From assembly GCF_036588685.1 (NCBI RefSeq), contig NC_086386.1:73592682-73656681 (forward strand): a DNA stretch of 64,000 nucleotides, given 5' to 3'. Position 1 is the first letter of the stretch. Every line of letters begins with the position of its first letter. Source of the DNA: Mytilus trossulus (taxonomy: Eukaryota; Mollusca; Bivalvia; Mytilida; Mytilidae). The translations under genes and the position numbers were made by a program. Below the pieces are notes generated by a model. That model was not told the DNA's origin. It was given only the letters and a program-made list of their open reading frames with translations, and ran no database searches. Positions 44,338-55,560 of this stretch are shown here, in pieces.

Positions 44338-45582
44338 CTATGCCGTGATCATATCACTATGAATTTCACTACCGGCGGCAGCGGTATCATTTTCAATATT
44401 TAAAGACTCACTTGGTTGTTTTTTCAATTTCCTCTTTTTAGCATTTTCAATGGCCACTTCAATTGGCCCACCTGAATAAAATACATCTCCAATAACTAAT
44501 TTATCACGAATTAACACTGCCTTAACATCAGCCTCTCTAGCTTTTTTTAACAACGGAATAAGGGATTTTCTTTTATCCACCACTGACTTTGGGTACTGAT
44601 CCGTAATTGAAATAGACTCCCCCTTTAATTTGTAACTATTCTTTCGAATACCAGCACGTTTTTGCCTATCGTTAAATTTTACCAGAATTGGCCTCGAACG
44701 CTCCTGCCCAATATCATGTTCATTTGACGGTTCAGCCTTCTTTCCAAGTCGAAATGCAGCTTTTATACAAAGATCATCATGGATCGCCAGGTTAAATTCA
44801 CACACATGTTTAACGAGATCAGCGCAATTTTCCTCTGTCACCTCTTTTATACCGTGAAATAATAAATTGTCACGCATTGATTCGCGCTGGATTGTTTCTA
44901 AATCACTGTTTAACCTCTCATTTGCTTTGGCAATTTTATTTAAGTTTTCTTTGGATTCAACTAGATTTTTTGATTCGGTTTTCATGGAATTAAATTCTTT
45001 ACGTAGTGACGCACAGTCGTAGGTAAGTTTCTTCAAATCTGATTCCACTTTTTTGTTTGTTTTTTCGTGCATTTTTATGTTCTCTTCAAATGATTTCGAA
45101 ATGAAAGATTGACTATTTTCTACCTCATTTACACGCTTGGAGAGATGAACCATATCACTTTTCATATCGGTCACTTTTCGGTCAATATTAGTTACATAGC
45201 TTTTAATGTCATCAATACTGTTCATTTTTACTGATAACGCATCAAATTTAGACATTAAATCAGTTGCCCATAATGGAGGGCTAACTACCGGTGCTGGTGT
45301 ATGGCATGGAAAAAAGGGGGGTACCATCTGCGATTGCTGGGTTGGTGAAGTAACAAAAGGAGAAGCCATCATTTGCAAAGGCATGTTTTGATAGTTTCTA
45401 GTCATATTGTTCATATTATTCATGTAAGGCTGGCTGGACATGTTATTGTTCATTGGAAATGTTTGTTGTGAGTATGTAATGGCGGACAAATCAAACACAC
45501 CCACGTTTGGCTCGTTTTTATCCTTGCTTTTAGTTCGTGATTTCTTTTTCTTTGGTTGACAGGACTCTTGTGGTGAAGCCAT
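44338..45582 (-). CDS. LINE ORF1 protein (coiled coil plus RRM-like)
   Basis: 414 residues. The N terminus is basic (KKKKSRTKSKDK), followed by an Asn/Met/Pro/Gln-rich segment to about residue 105. A long predicted coiled coil spans about 110-235 (KMNSIDD...VESDLKKL...LETIQRES). Then comes a region like the L1 ORF1 RRM and C-terminal domain: NLLFHGIKE, AAFRLGK, RPILVKFND, then SISITDQYP. Such proteins trimerise and bind the element RNA as chaperones in ribonucleoprotein particles. The ATG at 45582 follows a GTCCCAAATGG context. The frame is intact and ends at TAG (44340-44338), directly in frame with ORF2. Confidence 0.87.
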   Translation of the reverse strand: MASPQESCQPKKKKSRTKSKDKNEPNVGVFDLSAITYSQQTFPMNNNMSSQPYMNNMNNMTRNYQNMPLQMMASPFVTSPTQQSQMVPPFFPCHTPAPVVSPPLWATDLMSKFDALSVKMNSIDDIKSYVTNIDRKVTDMKSDMVHLSKRVNEVENSQSFISKSFEENIKMHEKTNKKVESDLKKLTYDCASLRKEFNSMKTESKNLVESKENLNKIAKANERLNSDLETIQRESMRDNLLFHGIKEVTEENCADLVKHVCEFNLAIHDDLCIKAAFRLGKKAEPSNEHDIGQERSRPILVKFNDRQKRAGIRKNSYKLKGESISITDQYPKSVVDKRKSLIPLLKKAREADVKAVLIRDKLVIGDVFYSGGPIEVAIENAKKRKLKKQPSESLNIENDTAAAGSEIHSDMITA

Positions 45583-45712
45583 TTGGGACTAACAAACCAT
45601 TTAAATACCATAATACCGCTCAGAGTCTTCTATAATAGTTACTGTCTACATTTTTTACGGAGCCGGTGTAAACAAACTGCCATATAACAAGGGAGATAAT
45701 GATATTATATAA

Positions 45713-46840
45713 TCAATTAACTCTCAATAATGGGCGTGGTTTGTAGACATTTTCTGGTATAATTGAAACATTACACGACTTAATCTGGTTCCAAAAGGTA
45801 ACCAGTTCTCTTGGTTTTACACCATGTGATGTAATGATATCATTCTTATAAAAACATGGTTTGAAGCGCGGTTTCATATTGTTAAAACCAAGTAAATAGA
45901 TTGGCGTAACACGCATTTTCTTCAAGCACATTGCAATGTACACGTCCTCAAGATAAAAGAATGGAATATATTGAGACGTCTGTAAAATAGTGAGGACAAA
46001 GTCCATACTGATAATATATCCAGTTCCTGAACACATTGGGGGGAATTTGTTCTCCTTATAGCCTTTAAACGACACATACCATTTAGAATTCCTATTTCTG
46101 TGTGGGGTCGAAGGTCCCCAGCAATATCCACCTATGAACGTATTTGGTGCTTTCTTTGTTATAAAGGGGAGTAGATTCGTATTTACATACATATCAGTGT
46201 CTGTCTTCATAACGTACTTAGCTGACGAGCAATATCTGGCGGCCCATGAAATACTGAACACAGTCTTGTATGTTAAATTCCCATATGAGTCGATATAGTC
46301 AATTTGCACAATATCTTTATATAACGTACTTTCTTTCTGTAAACCGGAATCCTTCGTTAAAACACCCGAAGTTAACCGATCATTTCCGATCACAAATAAG
46401 CACTTTATTGTCGTGTCGTTTCGGTTACATTCGGATCCCCATGATTTTCTAATGGCCTGTCTCTCATTAAACTGATTTTGGGAACTTGATATAAGAATGA
46501 GAATGTCTATATCATCCGATTTCTCACAGAGTGTGTGCTCATTAATAAGAATTTCAAAGTCATGTCCAAAGCATTTCAACTTTGACTCTTGTATTGATTG
46601 TATTGATTGATTAAAACCATTTATGTCATATGTGTTGTCCTCATCAATTATTGTTCCAGTTTGTGTATTTACTACAATATAAGATTTCTCAGTATTCCGT
46701 TCAGCAATGTTTCTTCTCTTGTTGAAATGATCACTGGCTATAGCGTACAGAGATAACGAGGCCATTAAAACTAGGGTAACAAAAACAAGTAAAAAATAGC
46801 CAACAGAAGATTTAGATCTGTTGTTGTCCAATTCAGTCAT
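45713..46840 (-). CDS. Beta-1,3-galactosyltransferase-like glycosyltransferase (GT31)
   Basis: 375 residues in a single exon, start ATG at 46840. Residues about 13-36 (VGYFLLVFVTLVLMASLSLYAI) form a single uncleaved membrane anchor, giving a type II Golgi topology. The luminal catalytic domain has the GT31 motifs RQAIRKSWG, FVIGN, KTDTDMYVN (metal-binding DxD as D-T-D, where D-D-D is usual), CSGTGYIIS and FYLEDVYIA. Length fits the family, about 330-420. It probably transfers a hexose or HexNAc from a UDP-sugar to glycoprotein or glycolipid acceptors; the exact donor is not determinable. The next base past its stop borders the LINE, which is in the same orientation, so its polyadenylation may rely on sequence in the LINE. 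Confidence 0.9.
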   Translation of the reverse strand: MTELDNNRSKSSVGYFLLVFVTLVLMASLSLYAIASDHFNKRRNIAERNTEKSYIVVNTQTGTIIDEDNTYDINGFNQSIQSIQESKLKCFGHDFEILINEHTLCEKSDDIDILILISSSQNQFNERQAIRKSWGSECNRNDTTIKCLFVIGNDRLTSGVLTKDSGLQKESTLYKDIVQIDYIDSYGNLTYKTVFSISWAARYCSSAKYVMKTDTDMYVNTNLLPFITKKAPNTFIGGYCWGPSTPHRNRNSKWYVSFKGYKENKFPPMCSGTGYIISMDFVLTILQTSQYIPFFYLEDVYIAMCLKKMRVTPIYLLGFNNMKPRFKPCFYKNDIITSHGVKPRELVTFWNQIKSCNVSIIPENVYKPRPLLRVN

Positions 46841-49200
46841 TTTGTGAAAACTGTATTTTTGCGTTGAAGTTTGAAATTAAATTTTAAAACAAATATTTTT
46901 GTTTATATTCCACTCTCAATTTTATTTATGTGCATAGTTTAACTTAAATACGTTAAGGTTTTCTATCGTTTTTTTACAATGACTGTATCCTCATTCTGAA
47001 CTAGAATGTCTGTGAGTTGACTATACCATTTTTGTTTATGTCTATCCAAGTCAGTTGCGTACATCGCCTGTTCAAATTATTCAGGAAGATCTTTGTAGGT
47101 TTCTCTATGAAACAAACTTCTGTTATGAAACAGGGTACCAGCTACGAAAAAAATTTGCAGAAGGTGTATGTTGATGATGCGATCCTTTGAACACAGTCTG
47201 TTAATGAGCACATAGCTTATAGACAATCATGTTGTATCTGCCTCTTGTACTGCTGTTTGTTAAATGGATTATTGTGTGGTTATTGTATTTCTAGATACTA
47301 AAGGCATCGTTCAATGAACATATATTTCATATGAGAAACCGACATCTGCAATTATAAATTATAATATGTATAAATAAAGAAATAAAATGAATACGAATAC
47401 GAAAATTGAAATAATATTTATATCTTTTGCAATTGAATAATTAGGAAAGAACAAAACTCAAAAGATGAGTTAATGAGTAAAATGTTTAAAGGCATTACAT
47501 GGATAAAACAGGAGTACAATGTATTCAGAATATATATATGACAATTAAACCTTAAAACAAGGTTTTTATGTTATTCTCATTTTGACAAATATAGTAGTTT
47601 CCATTTGATAGTTTACTTTTTGTGGTCTACCTTCAGTAAAGGAACTATATTTGAATAATATAAAATAAAGTATTGTCTATTGTCTGTGAATCTCCAGTGG
47701 AATGTTATTATTGTTTTATCCGTGCACATGCATTTTGTTTTAATGTAGACCCCGTTTTGTTTTAATGTTTTAATGTTTTAAAATGGTCGGGTTTTGTCTC
47801 TTTGACATATTCCCCATTTCCATTCTCAATTGTATCCCCTTTAATCCCAATGTAAATTGTTTCCTTAAATTTGAGATTTAGCTTTGATGATTTTCATTTA
47901 CTCCAGGTTAATTAATATCTTCAATTTCAATTCATAATGGTTACCGCAAAATTTAAAAATTTGCACGAAATCTTTAGGAATTGCCTATTTCAATTCTAAA
48001 AAATTCGAATAAATCATTTCTCTGTTTAATGAATAAGCTTCGTTTAAATTTCCTTGATAGTTGCGATAACGCTTTTTTTAACGAATGATAAAACAATGGT
48101 TAAGTTTTGAACAAAATAGAAAAGTTTTCAAATATTTTCGTATTAAAAAATGTTTATTAAATTGTGGCAATTAGTCCATATCTTAACCCTTCAAATTTGA
48201 ACAAATACATACAAAACATGTACCATCGTTCATCAAAGTTCCGTAGCCAATACATGTACTTATCAAAAGCATTCAGCTTCCCAACGGTTTCTGCAGTAAG
48301 CGATATACTTTGTTGACTTTTTATGAATGTCCATACTAACCATACACCCACCTTTTATCTTATCCAAACATCAAATATGTCTGTCCCATATACTAGTAAA
48401 AAACGTATATTATTATCTGTTAAGTACATGTATAATTATTCGAACCACATCGTATGTCATTCTCGTAATAACAAAAAGAGAGTATCACAACTATAAGTAC
48501 TGTACCTACATAAATGTAAGCTTCCTACTTTTCTTTACCTGTATATAATTTTATAATTTTTCACTTTATCAATTTACTTTATATACTGTATCATCGTCAT
48601 CTGTTTCATAATCATGGCACACACCTAATGTTTTATTATTACTTATGATCTATTTGAGTTTATCAAACTTACTATGTCTTTTTCTTTTCTTTGTGAAGCC
48701 TTGCAAAGTAAGCCTTTTCGGTTCGTAATGATTCTTTCTAGAGCTCGGGGCTTATCATAAGGATAAAATCTTGAATGAACTTTCTAAAGATTATTTCATA
48801 CCTTTATGGATTTATTTTCTGTTAAAACGCCCGGTTATTAAGTCTCAACGAAATGCTTCAAAATATAAAATAGTGACCTGTGTATGATAATTATTCTCCT
48901 GATAAAAGTGCAAACTATAATTTTAACGTTTAATTCGTTTGCTAGTACATGTAGTAAGTGTGTGTTATTGCCAATTAAGGTTTTAAATTCTTACTTTTCC
49001 ATCTTTGATAATATTATAATAAGACAAAAAACAATATTTTCATACGTTTTCAAGACAGAGATACCAAAAAAAACAAAAATTGTCGCATCTTTTTAACTTT
49101 GAAACAAATAATGTGTGTAATAAAAATTTTGTTTAATCTATTGCTAAAATAAAATGACATTTAATGATGCAAAATTTTTCAAAACACTTTCAAGCATGCA
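46841..49200. other. Intergenic; small repeats only
   Basis: 47561-47640 is the partner of the repeat at 40375. 47786-47832 matches the end of the RT 3' module (GGTCGGGTTTTGTCTCTTTG). The promoter of the galactosyltransferase should lie just right of 46840, but no clear core element is seen. No other gene is supported. Confidence 0.5.
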
Positions 49201-49400
49201 AGATAATTAGGGGCGGATCCAGAACTTTCGTAAGTGAGATGGGTGGAGGTGACTGACTATAAGAGGACTACTCCATTCTTGTCTCAGTGATTCACTATCT
49301 AAATCTATATAATAAAATATCTCCACAAAGAATGGGGAGGAGAGGGGAGTAAGCACCCTGTCCCCCCCCCCAAAAAAAACAAGTCCGCCTAAGGTATTCA
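49201..49400 (-). repeat. Possible hAT-like repeat fragment
   Basis: AGGGGCGGATCCAGAACTTT on the left and a CCCCCCCCCCAAAAAAAACA, then AGTCCGCCTAAGG on the right suggest a short TIR-type element of the GGGGCGGATC class. Termini are imperfect. Confidence 0.4.
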
Positions 49401-50624
49401 AAACATCGATTTGTGGGATTTAAAAAATCTGATATATTCACATTGTAATATTGGAAATCATTCTTCGACCTATTGATATTCGTTTTTTGTCTTACATGTA
49501 AATTTTGTATGATTGCGTGCTTTTTTTCGATAATAAATCTATATATTTATTTTACTCTAACGAATGATCAATAGTTATTTTCTATAACGGTCGCGTGCTT
49601 TATAATATATAGGATGGGGAGTAAAGTGTTTAATCCAGATTCTTAGTTTAAAAAAAGGAAAAGTGTTGCTTGGAAACAGAGGTCACAACACTTATTCATA
49701 ATATTTGTTAAAAAATTGTTGAAAAAAATGTTCTGTTTTTCCGCGATGAAATTGACATGAAAACAACGAAGGAAAAAATAACATTCCTCTTTCATATACT
49801 TAGTTGATACAATTTTTTACTTATGAAGTGACTTGTATTTGTCTTACACCGAACAAATCATTTGTGTCTTGATTCATACAGTTATAGTGTATTGGCTAGT
49901 CAATAAAAAGGGTATGTACTATAAAATTTAGAGCTCAGTGCTTACTCCAGATGACAATAGATATGGGGCAATGGCACGAATTAGGACAGTAAAAATTACC
50001 AAATGCAACATAGAAAAAAAGACATCACATGCATGCCTGGCCTATGCGTTACAAAAGTAAAGTCAGTCTACAAATCATTCTATTCACTTTCACAAATTTT
50101 CATTCATGTACTTGAAGTAATTTTCGTTTTGATATAGAGGACTTTGAATTGGGGGTCAATGAATCACTAACTCCTTTGCCTATTTTTTTGCGATTCCCCC
50201 TTTTTTGTTATTTCAGGTCAGTGTTATGGTATTTTTTTTTTACTGTTTTCGGTAATTATATAAGGAGCTGTCATGCGGTTCTAGAAATTTTCATAAGGAA
50301 GGGGAGGGGTAGGGGCACATTGACCGCCTTAAGAGGTGACCCTCTCAAGTCATGATTATGTAATTCCAATATAATCAACCAAATTTTGCCAACAAAAAAA
50401 ACATGAGTGAAGTCAAAGTTGAGTTACCATGATTACAGCTAAATTTTATTTCACGGCCAATTTGTGGTCAAGCTATTTACATCAAATACTTCTCCATTGT
50501 CAGGATAATATATTTAAATTAAATTCTTCTATAAGTAATATTCAAGAGTTTATTTAAATTCCATGTTTTTTTTATTTTAGCTCATCAAATTATTGTAAAA
50601 TAATTGAATTTGATCAGTATGAAA
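49401..50624. other. Intergenic, no gene seen
   Basis: AT-rich. A GGAAGGGGAGGGGTAGGGGC patch lies near 50297. No supported coding sequence. Confidence 0.5.
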
Positions 50625-50775
50625 AAGGAGATGTGGTATGATTACCAATGAGACAACTCTTCACAAGAGACCAAATGACACAGAAATTAACAACAATAGG
50701 TCATCGTATGGCCTTCAATAATGAGCAAAGCCTAATTAAGATAAAACACGGATCCCGTAATGCGAGTTGTAGTAG
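50625..50775 (+). repeat. Dispersed repeat, GATGTGGTATGATTACC family
   Basis: GAGATGTGGTATGATTACCA, GAGACAACTCTTCACAAGAG, AATTAACAACAATAGGTCA and ATGGCCTTCAATAATGAGCA are in family order. Confidence 0.75.
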
Positions 50776-51375
50776 GCTTTTTATTTTGTAACATTTAATT
50801 TAAAAAAAATGTTTGCATTGCTTTGATGTTGTTTAATTTTTCTAGTAATTATTTTTGAATTTATTAATATTATAACAATAGCTAAAATACTAGTACTTAT
50901 TTTACTTCACCAGTGAACTTCTGTTTTTTTTAGTTTGTTTCGGAATTAAATTTTAGTCCGTTTCGATCACCAAATCATTTCAATTTGCTAAATGTACCTC
51001 GGAGTAGTTGTAACTCATTTGTTTTGAACTGTACTAAAATAGGCTTAAACATTAGGATAATACAATACTAAGAACATGATCAATTCTCCACAATTAAGAA
51101 AAATCAAATCCAACAATTTAATTGGTCAAGATCACTTTCCTATATTCTAATGCCTCTTTAAGATAATATTATTATAATAAATACATGTGTATTGGAGTTT
51201 AAATCGTTAACGTATAAACACGTGTTTAAGTTAAATCATTATTTATATAAATGATAATCCGTATTTCTTTCAAAATCATATCAAAATTTAAATCCTTTCA
51301 TTTAACAAATATTATACAGGATTAAATCTCGTGTATATATCAAATATAACTTGTTAAAATATTATTTTTACTTGA

Positions 51376-51765
51376 TATAAGAAGATGTGATATGATTGCC
51401 CATGTGACTACTCTCCAAATGAGACCAAATGCCAAATGACATAGAAATGAACAACTGTACGGCCTTCAACAATAAGCATAGCCAATACCGCATAGTCAGC
51501 TATAAAAGGTCCCGAGATAACAAATGTAAAACAATTCAAAAGAGAAGCATATTAAGATATTATGAAATATGAAGCTATGCCGGTCCCAAGCCATGGCCTG
51601 TAAATCAGTTGTTGTCGTTTGTTGCTGTGTTACATATTTGTGTTTCGTACATCTGTTTATGTACAATAGTTAGTCCGTTGTTTTTCTCAATTGAATTGTT
51701 TTACATTTGTCATTTTGGCGCCTTTTATAGGTGAATATGCGGTATAGGCTTTACTTATTTCATTG
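51376..51765. repeat. Inverted pair of the same dispersed repeat family
   Basis: Plus copy at 51376-51560 (GATGTGATATGATTGCCCAT ... CATAGTCAGCTATAAAAGG ... GTAAAACAATTCAAAAG). An inverse partial copy at about 51675-51755 reads TTGAATTGTTTTACATTTGT and CCTTTTATAGGTGAATATGC. The two could fold back on each other. Confidence 0.65.
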
Positions 51766-53160
51766 AAAGTAATCAGACCACTGATGGAGTCATGTTTTAT
51801 GAAAATTCAAAGTACTGTACATCTTTATTGTACTGAGTTAAGTATATAAAAATAATAAACTAAGATGCTTGATATTCATGTCTTCCCCGAAATCATATTT
51901 CAATAAATGGTTGTCATAGCAACTTACTGATGTGTACGTCACTTCTATATGTATTTACCTGTTGGTCGATTTTAATTAAAGATGCAAATCTCTAGAATGA
52001 CATTATATCACAAATAAAGCACATGCGTACACGGTTAATCGAATACTTATTGATGTGAATTGGTTATTTTTCAACATTTTATACTTCGTTTATTTGGGAT
52101 ATATTGCTTTGAAAAATAGTTGATATATAATATAGTATTATGTCAGGAGGGTATGGATGCAGTCCGTCATTTCCGAATCCCTGTCTTTTACTCATTATTC
52201 TTTATCTTAAAAAATAATGGCTATTCTGTAATAACATAACTGTATTCTGGACATTGTTCTTGTTTGTAATGATATAATTTTACCAACTATTAATTTTTGC
52301 AGTAATTCTTTATTTATATTTTAGCAACCCATAACATTTTGTTTCTTATTTTGAATTCCCCTCATTATTCTATATACTGTAAAACCCGTCCACACCCTCT
52401 ATCATTTTTGCTATTCTTTGAAAATCATACATTTCTTAATTTTTAGATATTTACTTATCCTGCTTAGGTATCAAAAGTAAAGACGATCCTTTTGAAGGTT
52501 ATTGTAGATTCACATTATTTTATTCATTCAGTGTATTTGAAAACCTGGTGTCATTTGCAAATAGAGGACAACAAAAGTGTTCCATTACGAGTTTTCTTGA
52601 TAACAGACTGATTATCCTTTGTGTGAGTTTTCTTCGTATTGATGAATTGAAAGGTTGCAGCAATGATTTAGAAAACGATATTTGTAAGCATAGAAATTGC
52701 TATATTTTTAATAAAACTTACCTGTTTTTCCCCAATCAACCTTATATGGTCAACCTGGATTTTATTGTGTAGCGCTTTCGAATTCACCTGACTAAGTTAT
52801 CGACCGATGGCAAAGAAGCTTTTTAATGCTATTCAGTATTTTAATCTGCAAAATAATCTCCCTTTTCATTTATTAAAATGTGTGTTTTAATTTTGTGGTA
52901 ACAGGAAATATATAGCATGTGACAAAACTTACAACAATTACAATGATTTAATATTTTGCTTTGATTAGAGGCATGCACGTACAGAAGAAAAAAATCATGA
53001 CTTTGTCTTAATATACAATGTATTATTAATGAACAGGCAAACAAGGCAATTTTATTCTTAATTACTATCATATGGTTGCGCCTCCGATTTCAGTTGAGAA
53101 GTCAAGCCCCTTCAACAAATTTGAATAGTTTAACCCTTTTTCCACGATTTTTTAAAATTC
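51766..53160. other. Intergenic, nothing recognised
   Basis: AT-rich DNA with only short frames (for example 52548-52772) that lack recognisable motifs. Confidence 0.45.
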
Positions 53161-53164
53161 ACTT

Positions 53165-53375
53165 TCTGTATGGGTTTTACTCATTTTTGAAGAATTGTTC
53201 GCTCACTTTTGAAGGATTGTTCGCTCATTTTTAAGAGGGTTTCACTCATCTATGAAGGGAGTTTTACTGAATTTAGAGAAAATTTCACTTATTTTTAGGG
53301 TGTTTTTGTTATTTTTGAGGGGTGTTTCACTCATTTTTTTTAATGGGGTTTACTTTTATTTTGAAAGGTGGTTAG
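53165..53375 (+). repeat. Degenerate short tandem array, period about 28-30 bp
   Basis: TTTTGAAGAATTGTTCGCTC, TTTTGAAGGATTGTTCGCTC and later TCACTCATTTTT-type variants recur along the stretch. Units are diverged, with about seven discernible. Confidence 0.65.
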
Positions 53376-54033
53376 ACTCATTGTTAAAGGAAGTACGTCG
53401 ACCTGTAATAATGTTCATATCATTGTATTCGATGTTTCATTAGTTACCAATTTACATCTCCTTATTTTTATACTAGACAAAATTTCATGTGACAAATTAT
53501 GCGTAAAAGAGGGTCGTCAGTGGATTTTTTTAAAAAATTTTTTAATATTATAATAATTGTGCGAATCGTTCACATTTGGTTTAGAATTATTTAAAGCAAT
53601 ACGAATATGAACCATATGAGAATTCCATGTTGATCCTAAGCTTAAATAGCGTGCTGTCACTCTGTTTGCAATACACAACGATTTGATTGGAGAAAAATTG
53701 ATAATTTATGAATAAAAGAACTTAAAAAGCAGAAAAAATAAGAGTAAGTGCTTGGTATCAAGATATAAGCCTTTGAAGATTTGGCAGGAAGTGATTCTCT
53801 CTAGAATTTTCATACCTTTAACATTGGCACATTTTTTCTCTCCCTAAAACTACGAAAAAACAGTTAGGATTTGATTAGAAATTATGGCTTTTCAAACTTT
53901 TTAGAGTATTATGTATTACAAATATAAAAAAAGATAGAAGGGGTTGGCGGACATTTCTTTCTAATGTACTACATGGATAATTAAAACCAGAGGATTCCGA
54001 AGATCTAGCAATAATTCAAGAACTACAAGATCA

Positions 54034-54087
54034 GATCAGTACACTATGTCCGATCAGTACACTATGTCCGATCAGTACACTATGTCC
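54034..54087 (+). repeat. Perfect 18-bp tandem triplication
   Basis: GATCAGTACACTATGTCC occurs three times in a row with no mismatch, followed by a partial GATCA. Confidence 0.95.
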
Positions 54088-54298
54088 GATCATCACACAT
54101 AACTGAAGACTGTCTTAAATCTGTCTAACAATGAAATAAACAGCTGCCCCCGAGCATACTACGCCCTTGTTGTATATATTGAAGTAGTTGAAAGAATTAA
54201 ATGGGATATTGAAATGCGGTGAAACAGAGGCAAATAAAATGGCCCCGCAGAAAGAAAAAAAGCCAACATGTACGAGGTTTTATAATTATTTATAAGAA

Positions 54299-55010
54299 AA
54301 AAGTCATGTGGTTGGATTGCCAATGAGACATCTATGATCTACCAAAGTTCAAGTAGAGTGGGTGTAAGCAGTTATAGACAACCGTATGGCCTTCAAAATG
54401 AAGGAAAAACATACCGTATAGACGGCTACAAAAGGCCACGACATGACAAATATGATTTAATTCAATAATGAAAACTAACGAGCTAATCTATAACTAAACA
54501 ATTTAGGAAAAAAACATATGACAGACACGAATCAAAGAAAACAACTAAACTACAGGCTCGCTCCGGACTTTGAAGAGGCACATAAATAATGGGACAGAGT
54601 TAAACAAATTTATGAGTGCTAAATATTTCCCTAACCAGGAAAGTGGTATAAAACTTAAACATAATGTAACAACAAACAATAAAATTCAGTTTAAAAAAGG
54701 CTCAACTCATCAGATCGGTACAAAGCAGAAAAAACATCAAAAAGCAAGAATGTGTCAATGGTACACATATGCCCAACTCGCACTGTCATTTTTTTATGGT
54801 CAGTGGACTATGAAAATGGGATTAAAACTAATTTGGCATTAAATTTAGAAATATCATATAAAACATGTGTACTAAGTATCAAGTTGATTGAACTTCAACT
54901 TCATAAAAAATACTTTGACCAAAAACTTTAACGTAAAGCGGGACAGACGGACGCACAGACCAGAAACATATTTCCCAAAAATGAGGCATAAAAGTCTATG
55001 GTCCCTCATA
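54299..55010. repeat. Composite dispersed repeats
   Basis: 54299-54730 is a GATGTGGTATGA-family copy (GATTGCCAATGAGACATCTA, CGTATGGCCTTCAAAATGAA, then CAGATCGGTACAAAGCAGAAA). 54760-54990 is an inverse copy of the 170-bp unit of the MITE at 22681 (GATTGAACTTCAACTTCATA, TTTGACCAAAAACTTTAACG, GACGGACGCACAGACCAGAA). Confidence 0.7.
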
Positions 55011-55019
55011 TCTCTTTTA

Positions 55020-55560
55020 CTGAGCTCTGGAGGTGGCATGTCGGTATGTGAAAGTAATCCTTTGTTAATTTATGTTGATCATTGTCATTTTGTTTAATTT
55101 CTTCTGTTAAATATATATTTTAACATCGGACTGTTCCTTGTTTTAAACTGAGCTTGAATATCGATGTATTTTATTGCTAGCCTAGATATATATATGGAAA
55201 GATTAAAATCTCACAAAATATGTTTCAACCCGACACTTTTTTTGTGCCTGTCTTAAGTCAAGAACTTTAGCCTTATAAGTTAAACTTGTGTTTTTTTTTG
55301 TTTTTTTTTTTTTTAAATATTGGTTCATTTAAATGTTTCTGAGTTAAATGTGTCGACTATTTAGCTAAACCAGTATATATTATTGATAAGGATACCAGCA
55401 TAAGTCCGCCTTCTGGATGCAAGATATTTTCAATGCGATTCAGACACATTGGTATACTAGTAAAGCCTTAGATTGTTTTCTGCATATTCATTGATCGGGT
55501 TGTTGTCTCTTTGAGACATTCCCAGTCTCTAGTATCTACCATTTTGTTTTTCATATGTTT
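55020..55560 (+). mobile_element. 3' fragment of the RT module
   Basis: Shares TGGAGGTGGCATGTCGGTAT, AACATCGGACTGTTCCTTG, TGTGCCTGTCTTAAGTCA and GGGTTGTTGTCTCTTTGAGA with 4430-4900. Internal parts have diverged. Confidence 0.65.

Larger units (their letters stand above)
40700..45711 (-). mobile_element. Nearly full-length non-LTR retrotransposon (LINE)
   Basis: In minus-strand order it has a short 5' UTR (45711-45583), ORF1 (45582-44338), ORF2 endonuclease (44337 to about 43470), RT and C-terminal zinc knuckle (to 40900), and a 3' UTR. An AATAAA-like signal (GTAAATAAAGAAT) lies near 40741-40733 on the minus strand. No poly-A or microsatellite tail is evident. Clade is not assigned: the APE endonuclease, RRM-like ORF1 and C-terminal CCHC fit L1/I-like groups. 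Confidence 0.88.

Noticed and set aside
40700-45711. LTR retrotransposon or endogenous virus
   Set aside because: There are no LTRs, protease, integrase or RNase H. The APE endonuclease plus YADD RT order is that of a LINE.
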